A stretch of DNA of 64,000 bases, from NCBI GenBank assembly GCA_030531085.1, contig JAUNOM010000007.1, forward strand, positions 25,874-89,873, written 5' to 3'. Position numbers and translations under genes: made by a program. The notes beneath the pieces are model-generated. The model had not been told where the DNA came from. It did not search any database and saw nothing but the letters and a program-made list of their open reading frames with translations. This DNA is from Prevotellaceae bacterium (GTDB lineage Bacteria; Bacteroidota; Bacteroidia; Bacteroidales; Bacteroidaceae). Position 1 is the first letter of the stretch. Each line of letters begins with the position of its first letter. Below are positions 9,548 to 18,430 of the stretch, in pieces.

Positions 9548-9585
9548 TTTTGCAACCGGATTGCAAAAAACAAGCATTACCTTTG
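9548..9585 (+). promoter_or_regulatory. Operator-like inverted repeat and -7 box before the metal permease
   Basis: Perfect arms TTTTGCAA (9548-9555) and TTGCAAAA (9561-9568) flank CCGGA. A perfect TACCTTTG -7 box follows at 9578-9585, and there is no good -33 box at 19-20 bp. The palindrome covers the -33 zone, as expected for an operator of a metal-responsive regulator. Confidence 0.55.
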
Positions 9586-9616
9586 CACCGGAAAATAAAA
9601 CAAGAAACTAAATAAT

Positions 9617-10894
9617 ATGGAAGAAATTCTTAATCTTATCAATGCCATGTCACCATATCTGATGCTTGGCTTCCTCTTTGCAGGCATCCTTCATGCGTTC
9701 GTTCCAGGAACAGTATACAGCCGTTATCTGTCAGGGCACGGTTTCCGTTCTGTATTTTACGCCACCTTGTTCGGCATACCGCTGCCCTTGTGCTCATGCG
9801 GTGTCATCCCAACAGCGATGTCACTGCGTAGAGAGGGAGCATCCAAAGGCGCGACGGTATCATTCCTCATAGCCACGCCGGAGACTGGCGTAGACTCCAT
9901 CGCAGCCACTTACTCACTCATGGGACTTCCATTCGCCATCATACGTCCAGTGACCGCTTTTCTGACATCGCTCATCGCGGGACAGGTGGTAAACACATTT
10001 GACAAGGAGAATGACACCACAAAGAAGGAGAGGCACGGCGATGGGCAGCACACATCAATAGAATGCGCCTCAAACAACAACGGTTTCATGAGCAAAGTTG
10101 TAGAGGCTCTAAAATACGCATACGTTGAAATGCTTGGAGATATTGGTAAATGGCTGTTGATAGGACTGGTTATAGCCGGACTGATAACAGTATTCGTACC
10201 CAACACCTTCTTTGAGATATTCAAGGACAACACATTCTTAAGTATGCTGCTGGTGCTGTGCATCGCCATCCCCATGTATGTATGCGCGACAGGAAGCATA
10301 CCAATAGCCATCGCCCTTATCATGAAGGGACTCACCCCAGGTGCGGCGCTCGTCCTACTCATGGCCGGTCCGGCGTGTAACATGGCCTCAATCCTTGTCA
10401 TCAACAAGGTTTTGGGACGAAAAACGCTGATACTCTACCTTTGCACTATCATCATTGGCGCCATCACAGCTGGCACAATCATCGACAACCTGCCACGGGA
10501 ATGGTTCATTCCAACACTTATGTACGACAGTGCACATACAGGAAGGCATATATCATGGATAAACTACATCTGTACAGCCACATTGTGCGTATTGTTCCTC
10601 AACGTTCTCTGGCAACGGTACAGGCATCCTCACTCACACTGCCATTGCCATGATCACTCACACGAGCATAACAAATTAAAAGATAACGATATGATACAAC
10701 TACACATCAAGGGCATGAACTGCTCCCACTGCAGCGCCAACGCGACAAAGGCTCTGCTTTCATTAAAAGGCGTGACCGACGCAACAGTGGACCTTGGCAC
10801 CGGAATAGCCCAAGTACACGGCAGCACTACAAAGGAAGAGATAACGGAAGCACTCGAGTCACTCGGCTTCACAGCCCTGTTTGACATGGAATAA
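9617..10894 (+). CDS. SO_0444-type Cu/Zn efflux permease with C-terminal HMA domain
   Basis: A 425-residue inner-membrane permease of the ArsP/DUF318 group. It has several membrane segments and the motif PLCSCGVIPTAM followed by FLIATPETGVDS (about residues 57-100), and a second half with CATGSIPIA and AGPACNMASI. A His-rich linker (HPHSHCHCHDHSHEH) leads to a heavy-metal-associated domain, IKGMNCSHCSANA, whose CxxC binds soft metal ions. This order is that of the SO_0444 family, reported to export Cu and Zn. An in-frame ATG at 10691 could also yield the HMA domain alone. A palindrome over its promoter suggests metal control. Confidence 0.85.
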   Translation: MEEILNLINAMSPYLMLGFLFAGILHAFVPGTVYSRYLSGHGFRSVFYATLFGIPLPLCSCGVIPTAMSLRREGASKGATVSFLIATPETGVDSIAATYSLMGLPFAIIRPVTAFLTSLIAGQVVNTFDKENDTTKKERHGDGQHTSIECASNNNGFMSKVVEALKYAYVEMLGDIGKWLLIGLVIAGLITVFVPNTFFEIFKDNTFLSMLLVLCIAIPMYVCATGSIPIAIALIMKGLTPGAALVLLMAGPACNMASILVINKVLGRKTLILYLCTIIIGAITAGTIIDNLPREWFIPTLMYDSAHTGRHISWINYICTATLCVLFLNVLWQRYRHPHSHCHCHDHSHEHNKLKDNDMIQLHIKGMNCSHCSANATKALLSLKGVTDATVDLGTGIAQVHGSTTKEEITEALESLGFTALFDME

Positions 10895-10899
10895 AAGAT

Positions 10900-10941
10900 A
10901 CAGGGAAGATATGGATGCGCCAACATCCGTATCTTCCCTGT
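10900..10941. terminator. Long hairpin between convergent genes
   Basis: Arms of 18 bp at 10900-10917 and 10924-10941, with one G-T wobble and a 6-nt loop. There is no strong T run on the plus strand. It lies between the permease and the convergent phosphatase gene and probably ends both transcripts. Confidence 0.65.
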
Positions 10942-10986
10942 TCATAACCCTTTCCATACAGTCTCGGAAACGAAAGAGATTTACCG

Positions 10987-11760
10987 CTAAGCCATCTTGG
11001 ACTGCACTATCCCCAGCAGCCTTTCATGGTTCTGACGGGTGTTAGCGGCAATAACACCTTTGGGCTCCGTACACGTCAGCGGTTTTCCTTCAACATCCGT
11101 TATCACTCCTCCAGCCTCGGTGACTATGAGCGATGCTGCGGCAAAGTCCCACGGACACAACTGATATTCAAAGTAAAGTTCACAGCGTCCCATAGCCATA
11201 TAGCACAATTCTGGCGCACAGGCCCCAAAACGTCTGAAGTCATTACACTGCATAAATACCTCACGCACTATCTCCGAGCACACATCCGTGTTCTCCTTAT
11301 GATACACAGAGAAGGCTGTACAGATAATGGCGTCCTCAAACGGACGTTCCGATACGTATATTCTCTTGCCGTTAAGGAAGGCTCCGCAACCCCTTTCAGC
11401 AGAAAACATCTCGCCTGTACGCGGCACATACACCACTCCCATCAACATGGAGTCACGATGCTTCAATCCCACACAGATGGCGCACTGGTCTATGCCACGG
11501 CTGTAATTGGCTGTACCGTCAATGGGGTCTATGACCCATGTATACTCGTGCGACACATCATGCACCTGCTTCTCCTCACACAGGAAGTCGCTACCGGGCA
11601 ACAGCTGCGACAGGCGCTCACACAGAAAGTCCTGCACCGCAAGGTCAGAAGATGTCACAATGTTTGAATAACCGCCTTTCTGTGATATGTCAAAATGGTC
11701 CGTGATCATGAGCGAGGAAGCCTCCTTTACCACAGAAACAAGAGATTGAAGCGTAATCAT
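10987..11760 (-). CDS. Inositol monophosphatase family protein
   Basis: A 257-residue Mg-dependent phosphatase of the IMPase/SuhB/CysQ superfamily. Signature regions are NIVTSSDLAVQ, the acidic loop CEEK, the WVIDPIDGTANYSRG metal-binding motif, and CPWDFAAASLIVTEAGG. Substrates in the family include inositol phosphates, PAP and fructose bisphosphate and cannot be chosen here. It stands alone on the minus strand with a very good promoter upstream and a divergent DMT transporter. Confidence 0.88.
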   Translation of the reverse strand: MITLQSLVSVVKEASSLMITDHFDISQKGGYSNIVTSSDLAVQDFLCERLSQLLPGSDFLCEEKQVHDVSHEYTWVIDPIDGTANYSRGIDQCAICVGLKHRDSMLMGVVYVPRTGEMFSAERGCGAFLNGKRIYVSERPFEDAIICTAFSVYHKENTDVCSEIVREVFMQCNDFRRFGACAPELCYMAMGRCELYFEYQLCPWDFAAASLIVTEAGGVITDVEGKPLTCTEPKGVIAANTRQNHERLLGIVQSKMA

Positions 11761-11815
11761 AAATGTAAATAATTTATTAATAATAGAAAAAACATCCGTG
11801 ATTGATAATCGAGCG

Positions 11816-11847
11816 CAAAATTAACACGATTTACTCTCACGGCCAAA
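11816..11847 (-). promoter_or_regulatory. Promoter of the inositol-phosphatase gene
   Basis: On the minus strand, TTTG (11844-11847) and TAATTTTG (11816-11823) are separated by 20 bp. Both boxes match the Bacteroidota consensus. The leader would be about 50 nt. Confidence 0.7.
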
Positions 11848-11930
11848 CTATTTGAAGTTTATTAGCATACTTTAAGAATTGTAAGCAGAAGACGGCTTAA
11901 CAAAGCAAGAACATTTTTCAGGAATAACAG

Positions 11931-12836
11931 ATGAACACAAGACTCTCCACAAACAACGCATACCTAAGACTGCATCTTGGCATTCTCATAGCCAGCGGCA
12001 CAGGTATCTTCGGCCGCATGATTTCACTGACGGAGCTTCCACTGGTATGGTATCGCCTGCTGATAGCCGGCCTGACACTGGCGGGAATAATGTTTCTCAA
12101 CCACCGGCTGCACCGCATCCCGTTGCGTAACCTCGCAAAGATATGCGGCTGCGGCACATTGCTCACCATTCACTGGATATTCTTCTACGCCAGCATCAAG
12201 GCCTCCAATGTCTCAATCGCAGTGGTGTGCATAGCACTTGACGGCTTCTTCACCGCCATACTCGACCCCATCATCAGCCGGCGGCGCTTCTCCATACGCG
12301 AGATAATGCTCAGCCTTATCACCCTTGCAGGCATTCTTCTGATCTTCGGCTTTGACGCAAGATACCGTCTGGGCATTCTTTTAGGAGTGTCATGCTCATT
12401 CACATACGCACTGTTCTCCATCTACAGCAAGCGCGTACAGCAGACTACAGGCCACAAGAGCAGCACCATGCTGATGTACGAGATAGTTGGAGGGTGGGCG
12501 CTGCTGTCTGTCATCATGCCCGTTTACATAACATACATAAATCCGCAGCTCAACATTGTGCCCACCATCGCCGACACTGTGATGCTGCTGGTATTCGGCT
12601 CCATCTTCACCGTTGGCCCATTTCTGATGCAGCTGCAGGCCCTGCGCTCCATATCCGCCTTCACCGTAAACCTCAGCTACAATCTTGAGCCGCTCTACAG
12701 CATTGTTCTGGCAATGATAATCTTCAACGAGGGCAGCGAGTTGAGCCGCTATTTCTGGCTCGGAGTGATGATGACAATACTCTCCGTTGTGCTACAGACC
12801 ATATATTCACGCAGGCCGCACGACATAAAGCCGTAA
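11931..12836 (+). CDS. EamA/DMT family transporter
   Basis: A 301-residue membrane protein with about ten hydrophobic helices in two EamA repeats. Visible motifs include GRMISLTELPLVWYRLLIAG in the first repeat, the SNVSIAVVC segment, and NLSYNLEPLYSIVLAMIIFNE in the second repeat. Members export metabolites or drugs; the substrate cannot be told. It is a single gene reading away from the phosphatase gene. Confidence 0.88.
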   Translation: MNTRLSTNNAYLRLHLGILIASGTGIFGRMISLTELPLVWYRLLIAGLTLAGIMFLNHRLHRIPLRNLAKICGCGTLLTIHWIFFYASIKASNVSIAVVCIALDGFFTAILDPIISRRRFSIREIMLSLITLAGILLIFGFDARYRLGILLGVSCSFTYALFSIYSKRVQQTTGHKSSTMLMYEIVGGWALLSVIMPVYITYINPQLNIVPTIADTVMLLVFGSIFTVGPFLMQLQALRSISAFTVNLSYNLEPLYSIVLAMIIFNEGSELSRYFWLGVMMTILSVVLQTIYSRRPHDIKP

Positions 12837-12856
12837 GAAATATTTTCCTTGGTTTG

Positions 12857-12888
12857 CTTGTCCCAGTCAAAAAAAAGTAGTACATTTG
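12857..12888 (+). promoter_or_regulatory. Promoter of the GH51 gene
   Basis: CTTG at 12857-12860 and TACATTTG at 12881-12888 with a 20-bp gap. The -7 box is a full match. Leader is about 44 nt. Confidence 0.65.
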
Positions 12889-12938
12889 CAGACATTAACA
12901 CTAAACATATTATAAAACCCTAAACCTAACGATTACTG

Positions 12939-14492
12939 ATGAAACTTAGACAGATTATCGGCACCACCATGCTGGTGGCCGCCTCGCTGCCAATGACGGC
13001 ACAGACAGTAACCCTGCACGGCGACAAGCCGGGCGAAGTCATACCCAAAGAGATATACGGACAATTCGCCGAACACCTCGGCACGTGTATCTACGGAGGC
13101 CTGTGGGTCGGCAAGGACTCCAAGATTCCAAACCAAGACGGCTACAGAACCGATGTGCTCAACGCACTGAAAGAACTGAAAGTACCCGTATTGAGATGGC
13201 CGGGAGGATGCTTTGCCGATGAATACCACTGGATGGACGGCATCGGCCCGAAGGAACAGCGCCCAAAGATGGTGAACAACAACTGGGGAGGCACCGTGGA
13301 GGACAACTCCTTCGGCACACACGAGTTCTTCAACCTATGCGAGCTGTTAGGCTGTGAGCCATATCTGAGCGGCAACGTCGGCAGCGGCACAGTGGAGGAA
13401 CTGGCGAAATGGGTGGAGTACATAACCAGTGACGGAGACTCGCCCATGGCAAACCTGCGCAGGAAGAACGGGCGTGAGAAGTCATGGAACCTGAAATATC
13501 TCGGTGTAGGAAACGAGTCATGGGGATGCGGAGGCACCATGAGACCTGAATACTATGCGGACCTTTTCCGCAGATACAGCACATACTGCCGCAACTACGA
13601 CGGCCACAGCCTGTTCAAAATAGCCAGCGGCGCCAGCGACTACGACTACAACTGGACAAAAGTGCTCATGGAGCGCGGCTCTGGCAATATGGCCGGCCTC
13701 TCACTGCACTACTACACCGTACCGGGATGGAGCGGCTCCAAAGGCTCCGCCACAGACTTCACAAAAGAACAGTACTACTGGACTATAGGAAAATGTCGTG
13801 AGATAGAGGATGTCCTAAAGAAGCATATAGCCATCATGGATGAGAAAGATCCGCGCAACCGCGTGGCCCTGCTGCTCGACGAATGGGGCACATGGTGGGA
13901 TGAGGAGCCCGGAACAATAAAAGGACACCTGTTCCAGCAGAACTCCATGCGCGACGCCATCGTGGCCTCCACCTCACTGGACATATTCCACAAGTACACC
14001 AAGCGCCTGAAGATGGCAAACATAGCACAGATCGTCAATGTTCTACAGTCAATGATACTCACCAAGGAAGACAAGATGGTGCTCACCCCGACATACTACG
14101 TGTTCAAACAGTATGGAGTGCACCAGGACGCTACATATCTGCCAGTAGACATAGAATGCGAGACAATGGACATCAAGGGAGCCAACCGAAAGTTTGACGC
14201 CAAGCTGCCACTGGTCAGTGCAACGGCATCCAAGGACAGCCTTGGCAGGGTACACATATCCCTTACCAATGTTTCCATCGACAAGGAGCAGACAGTAAAG
14301 GTGAATATCGAGGGTATAAAGGCAAAGAAGGCCACCGGTGTGATACTAACCACGCCAAAGATTGACGACCTGAACACATTCGAGGCTCCGAACAAGGTGA
14401 AGGAGGCCGCATTTAAGGAGGTTAAGATTAAGAACGGCATCATGGAGGTGAAGATGCCCAAGAACTCCATCGTCACACTCGAGCTGCAATAG
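12939..14492 (+). CDS. Alpha-L-arabinofuranosidase, GH51
   Basis: A 517-residue secreted or periplasmic enzyme that removes arabinose side chains from arabinoxylan or arabinan. The signal peptide ends near MTAQ (residue 22). GH51 hallmarks are IYGQFAEHLG, LRWPGGCFADEYHW, the acid/base Glu193 in GVGNESWGCGG, HYYT, and the nucleophile Glu315 in LLLDEWGTWW. A C-terminal beta-sandwich ends in KNSIVTLEL. It has its own promoter and terminator with no SusC/D pair nearby, so it is an isolated glycan gene. Confidence 0.95.
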   Translation: MKLRQIIGTTMLVAASLPMTAQTVTLHGDKPGEVIPKEIYGQFAEHLGTCIYGGLWVGKDSKIPNQDGYRTDVLNALKELKVPVLRWPGGCFADEYHWMDGIGPKEQRPKMVNNNWGGTVEDNSFGTHEFFNLCELLGCEPYLSGNVGSGTVEELAKWVEYITSDGDSPMANLRRKNGREKSWNLKYLGVGNESWGCGGTMRPEYYADLFRRYSTYCRNYDGHSLFKIASGASDYDYNWTKVLMERGSGNMAGLSLHYYTVPGWSGSKGSATDFTKEQYYWTIGKCREIEDVLKKHIAIMDEKDPRNRVALLLDEWGTWWDEEPGTIKGHLFQQNSMRDAIVASTSLDIFHKYTKRLKMANIAQIVNVLQSMILTKEDKMVLTPTYYVFKQYGVHQDATYLPVDIECETMDIKGANRKFDAKLPLVSATASKDSLGRVHISLTNVSIDKEQTVKVNIEGIKAKKATGVILTTPKIDDLNTFEAPNKVKEAAFKEVKIKNGIMEVKMPKNSIVTLELQ

Positions 14493-14540
14493 ACAAGCCT
14501 GTCTCCTGTACATTCACACATTATATATAATATATATACC

Positions 14541-14580
14541 CACGTGCACCAGCCTTTGAAGTATGGTGCACGTGTTTCTT
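14541..14580 (+). terminator. Terminator after GH51
   Basis: Perfect 11-bp arms CACGTGCACCA (14541-14551) and TGGTGCACGTG (14564-14574), followed by TTTCTT. It isolates the GH51 gene from the restriction island. Confidence 0.8.
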
Positions 14581-14712
14581 ATACCCATATACAAGTACTG
14601 AATATTTGTTTACTATTTGACAAGTTTCTTAAATAGACTTAACTTGACGCATCTATTACAAGAGCCGCATAAATAATAGTAATCGTTTTACTAAATAAAA
14701 AAATCGCAAACA

Positions 14713-14744
14713 CTTGCTTATATAAAATAAATTCATTACCTTTG
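14713..14744 (+). promoter_or_regulatory. Promoter at the start of the type I restriction island
   Basis: CTTG at 14713-14716 and a full TACCTTTG at 14737-14744, 20 bp apart. The expected start of transcription is about 14751, at or just past the ATG of the half-HsdS gene, so that gene may be leaderless or start elsewhere. Confidence 0.6.
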
Positions 14745-14748
14745 CAAC

Positions 14749-15330
14749 ATGAACATAAAAAGTACTCCAAATACCAGACTCCGAACAAAGCTCCAGAGGA
14801 TTTCCACAATAATCTCTGGTGTATACGCAAGAAGTACCCCTGTTGGAAGCATTGCATATCTACAAATCAAAGATTTAATGACATCTTCAATAGGCACAGC
14901 AGCTACACGTGTGGAGCCTCCCCAAAAAATAACCAGTTATTTGTTACGTAAAGGGGATTTGTTATTTGCGGGTAAAGGAACTACACATTTATGCAAAGTG
15001 TTTGATTCCGATATACAAGCCATCCCGTCTACAACACTATTTGCGATACGACCACATTTAGACATAATAACTCCAGAGTACCTTTGCTGGTACTTGAATC
15101 ACCCGAATGTAATCGCCACAATCAAAACAACTCAAGTTGGAACTGGCACCCCGATGATTCATAAATCTACATTGGAGAATTTAGAGATTATAATCCCAAG
15201 TAAGGAAATCCAGAACCATATTGTAGCATTGGCTAATTTACAGCAACGTGAAGATAAGATAATAAAAGAGATAGCAAAAAAGAAAATGCAGATTACCAAC
15301 CAAATACTTCTCAACATATTAAACAAATAA
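14749..15330 (+). CDS. Type I restriction specificity protein, single-TRD (half-size) HsdS
   Basis: A 193-residue protein with one target-recognition domain and one conserved helical spacer; a full HsdS has two of each. It reads RISTIISGVYARSTPVGSIAYLQIKDL, then LLRKGDLLFAGKGTTHLC, MIHKSTLENLEIIIPSKEIQ and the long helix KIIKEIAKKKMQ. A half-subunit can dimerise or pair with the other HsdS to give a new target. It sits 5 bp before hsdM. The start is uncertain: the predicted promoter is so close that a leaderless message would be needed, and the residues before the TRD look short. Confidence 0.75.
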   Translation: MNIKSTPNTRLRTKLQRISTIISGVYARSTPVGSIAYLQIKDLMTSSIGTAATRVEPPQKITSYLLRKGDLLFAGKGTTHLCKVFDSDIQAIPSTTLFAIRPHLDIITPEYLCWYLNHPNVIATIKTTQVGTGTPMIHKSTLENLEIIIPSKEIQNHIVALANLQQREDKIIKEIAKKKMQITNQILLNILNK

Positions 15331-15335
15331 CGACT

Positions 15336-16865
15336 ATGAAACAAACAAAGATAACACAAGATGATATCAACCGCACCGTTTTCAAAGCCTGTGACACATT
15401 TCGTGGTGTTATAGATCCAAGCCAATACAAGGATTATATCCTTACGATGCTGTTCATCAAGTATGTAAGTGATGTATACAAATCTAAACTCAACGAACAC
15501 CTTATTAAATATAATGGAGACAAAGAACGCGCAGAACGCGCCATGCGTCATGAGCGTTTCGTTGTACCAGAAAGCAGTTCGTTTGACTACCTATATGAGA
15601 ACAGGAGCGCCAATAATATAGGTGAACTCATAGACGAGGCACTTGCTAACCTTGAAGATTCCAACCACGAGAAGATGAACAGCGAAGATGGTAGCAGCAT
15701 TTTCCGCAACATCAGCTTTAACAGTGCTAATTTAGGTGAACCGAAAGAGAAAAATGCCCGTCTCAAGAATCTGTTGCAAGACTTCCATGGCCTTGATTTG
15801 GACAAATCTCATTTGGAAGATAACGACATTATTGGAGATGCATATATGTACCTTGTATCCACCTTTGCAGGTGAAGCAGGTAAGAAAGCTGGAGATTTCT
15901 TCACACCAGCAGAAGTATCCACTTTATTGGCAAAACTAACAAAAAGCAAACCTGGTGCACGTATATGCGATATTACTTGCGGTTCTGGTTCTTTGCTAAT
16001 CAAGGCTGGTCAGGAAGTTGACAACAACAATTTCTCATTGTATGGACAAGAGGTTAACGGCAATACATGGGCACTAGCAATGATGAATATGTTTCTGCAT
16101 GGTTTCGACAATGCCGTTATACGTTGGGGTGATACACTGCGCAACCCGAAACTGAAAACAAACGACAAACTGATGAAGTTCGACACGGTTGTTGCCAATC
16201 CACCGTTCTCTTTGGACAAATGGGGAGCAGAGGAAGCTGCTTGTGACACTTACAACCGTTTCTGGCGAGGCATTCCTCCAAAGAGTAAAGGCGACTGGGC
16301 ATTTATATGCCATATGCTGGAGGTTGCAGATGATAAAGATGGAGTTGTCGGCGTGATTGTTCCTCACGGAGTCCTTTTCCGTGGAGGCAGCGAGGGGAAA
16401 ATACGCAAGTATATTCTTGAAAACGAACATATATTAGAAGCTATCATTGGTTTGCCCTCCAACCTGTTTTATGGCACAGGCATTCCTGCCGCTATTGCAA
16501 TCTTCCGCAAGGGACGCAGTTCCAAAAACATACTGTTCATTGACGCCAGCCGAGAATATGAGAATGGAAAGAACCAAAACAAGCTACGTACAGAAGACAT
16601 CAACCATATTATCACTACTTACCGAAAATTTGTTGATGGAAAATTTAAACCAGGAGTGGCTGAAGACAAATATGCCTTTGTTGCCACACCTGAAGACATA
16701 CAGGAGAATGACTTCAATCTCAATATTCCTCGTTATGTTGATACATACGAGGAGGAAGCTGAAATTGATATTGTTGCCGTACAAAAAGAAATAGACTCAT
16801 TGGAAAAAGAGCTTGCAGAAGTACAAGCAAAGATGAAAGAGTATTTAAAGGAGTTAGGATATTAA
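15336..16865 (+). CDS. hsdM: Type I restriction-modification DNA methyltransferase subunit
   Basis: HsdM methylates adenine in the target site chosen by HsdS. The 509-residue protein has the N-terminal helical domain (TVFKACDTFRGVIDPSQYKD), the GDFFTPAEVSTLL entry, SAM motif I ITCGSGSLLIKAG, and the catalytic NPPF in VVANPPFSLDKWG. The C-terminus is a coiled-coil-like stretch (EKELAEVQAKMKEYLKEL) that docks on HsdS. It lies between the half-HsdS and the Fic gene and is apparently intact. Confidence 0.95.
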   Translation: MKQTKITQDDINRTVFKACDTFRGVIDPSQYKDYILTMLFIKYVSDVYKSKLNEHLIKYNGDKERAERAMRHERFVVPESSSFDYLYENRSANNIGELIDEALANLEDSNHEKMNSEDGSSIFRNISFNSANLGEPKEKNARLKNLLQDFHGLDLDKSHLEDNDIIGDAYMYLVSTFAGEAGKKAGDFFTPAEVSTLLAKLTKSKPGARICDITCGSGSLLIKAGQEVDNNNFSLYGQEVNGNTWALAMMNMFLHGFDNAVIRWGDTLRNPKLKTNDKLMKFDTVVANPPFSLDKWGAEEAACDTYNRFWRGIPPKSKGDWAFICHMLEVADDKDGVVGVIVPHGVLFRGGSEGKIRKYILENEHILEAIIGLPSNLFYGTGIPAAIAIFRKGRSSKNILFIDASREYENGKNQNKLRTEDINHIITTYRKFVDGKFKPGVAEDKYAFVATPEDIQENDFNLNIPRYVDTYEEEAEIDIVAVQKEIDSLEKELAEVQAKMKEYLKELGY

Positions 16866-16876
16866 AATAGAACACT

Positions 16877-18196
16877 ATGGACAATATTACAACATTATAT
16901 AAAGAGTGGCAATCACTTCAGCCACTAAAGGAAAACGATCAGACAAGGCTGGACAAGAAATTTATGCTGGAATTTAATTACAACTCCAACCATATAGAAG
17001 GCAACACCTTAACGTATGGGCAGACAGAAATGCTACTTATGTTCGGTAAGGTTGTGGAAAGTGCCAACATGAAAGATTTGGAGGAAATGAAGGCATCCAA
17101 TGTAGGCCTGAAAATGGTTAAGGATATAGCAAGTGATAAAGAGCAGCCTTTAACAGAATACTTTATACGAACATTACACAGAACACTGCTGCGTGAGGAC
17201 TATACAGTGTATCGTCAACTGCCGGATGGCAATACTACATCATACATTGTTCATGCCGGACAGTACAAGACACGTCCGAATTCCGTCATCACAGCCACAG
17301 GCGAACGCTTTGAATACGCCTCACCAGAGGAGACACCAGCATTGATGACCGATTTACTTCAATGGTATAACGAAGCGGAAACACAAGGAGAATTATCTCC
17401 TATTGAGCTGGCAGCATTGTTTCACTATAGATATATACGCATCCATCCGTTCGAGGACGGCAACGGCAGAGTTTCACGCCTGATAGTAAACTATATTCTT
17501 TATCGCCATGGCTACCCAATGATTGTTGTCAAGAGCGCAGACAAAGACAATTACCTTACTGCACTAAACCGTTGCGATGTAGCTGTTGGTCCCGTACCTT
17601 CTGATGGTGCTCACGCGGAACTTTCGCAAATAACTCCGTTTGTTGAATACCTAAGCAAATGTTTGGTAAGGGCACTAAACATAAGCATCAAGGCAGCAAA
17701 AGGTGAAAGCATAGCAGACGCGGACGATTGGAGAAAGAATCTAAAACTAAAATACCGCGATAAAATTAACAAACCTGAAGTTACGGAAGATATAGCGAGT
17801 AAAATCATAAATGACTTTGCCATTTTGCTGAAACAAATAGACAATGAACTTTCTGAGTTTTATTCTTTGTTCACTTCTGTCAAATGGGAGCCAACAGGCT
17901 CTGTATATTCATCAGGGCTAACAAATAGCCGTTTCTTTGCAAATATCATTTTTTATAATATATTTGATGTAATATCATCAGGATTTACTGTTCATATAAG
18001 TCTTGATATCCAACAATTCAAGTATAAGATAGAGATGTCTATTACAGGGGAAAAAGATGGAAAGCCTTTGTACGATAAAAATATGTCATACAATGATATT
18101 ATCACAGAACAGGACAAGACTGATATTGTCAATGCCATAGGCAGATACATCAATCTGTTTATAGAAACACAAGGTTTTACAAATAAAATGTTTTAG
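16877..18196 (+). CDS. Fic family protein, class II, inside the restriction operon
   Basis: A 439-residue protein with an intact Fic motif HPFEDGNGRVSR (residues 190-201), which transfers AMP or another group from a nucleotide to a protein target. An inhibitory helix motif S37xxxE41-G42 lies before the Fic core, which marks class II. The C-terminal 150 residues are not recognised. It is 11 bp after hsdM, so cotranscribed. Fic genes often sit inside type I operons; a role as a toxin or a regulator is plausible but not shown. The catalytic histidine and inhibitory glutamate are both present. Confidence 0.9.
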   Translation: MDNITTLYKEWQSLQPLKENDQTRLDKKFMLEFNYNSNHIEGNTLTYGQTEMLLMFGKVVESANMKDLEEMKASNVGLKMVKDIASDKEQPLTEYFIRTLHRTLLREDYTVYRQLPDGNTTSYIVHAGQYKTRPNSVITATGERFEYASPEETPALMTDLLQWYNEAETQGELSPIELAALFHYRYIRIHPFEDGNGRVSRLIVNYILYRHGYPMIVVKSADKDNYLTALNRCDVAVGPVPSDGAHAELSQITPFVEYLSKCLVRALNISIKAAKGESIADADDWRKNLKLKYRDKINKPEVTEDIASKIINDFAILLKQIDNELSEFYSLFTSVKWEPTGSVYSSGLTNSRFFANIIFYNIFDVISSGFTVHISLDIQQFKYKIEMSITGEKDGKPLYDKNMSYNDIITEQDKTDIVNAIGRYINLFIETQGFTNKMF

Positions 18197-18202
18197 ATTA
18201 TT

Positions 18203-18430
18203 ATGATAGGAAGATATTTATGCGAAATTATTGCAAATAAAATAGCTAATGAATATAAAAAGTCCTTCATTAGAAGCAATTACCCACCACAAGATGCAAA
18301 ACAAAAGTGTGACGCAATAGACTTCGATGAGAAAAAAGACCTTATCAAAAAGATGAACGAATGGCAAGAAGAACAATACATACAGCAACAAATCATACAA
18401 TCATTTCTTCAACATTATTATAACAGATGA
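18203..18430 (+). CDS. 75-residue protein of unknown function
   Basis: Not recognised. The protein is charged and probably helical: IIANKIANEYKK, then DFDEKKDLIKKMNEW and a Gln-rich QQQIIQSFLQHYY. It starts 6 bp after the Fic stop and overlaps the hsdS start by 4 nt (ATGA type), so it is most likely translated. It is visibly AT-rich compared with core genes. A partner or antitoxin for Fic is only a positional guess. Confidence 0.5.
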   Translation: MIGRYLCEIIANKIANEYKKSFIRSNYPPQDAKQKCDAIDFDEKKDLIKKMNEWQEEQYIQQQIIQSFLQHYYNR

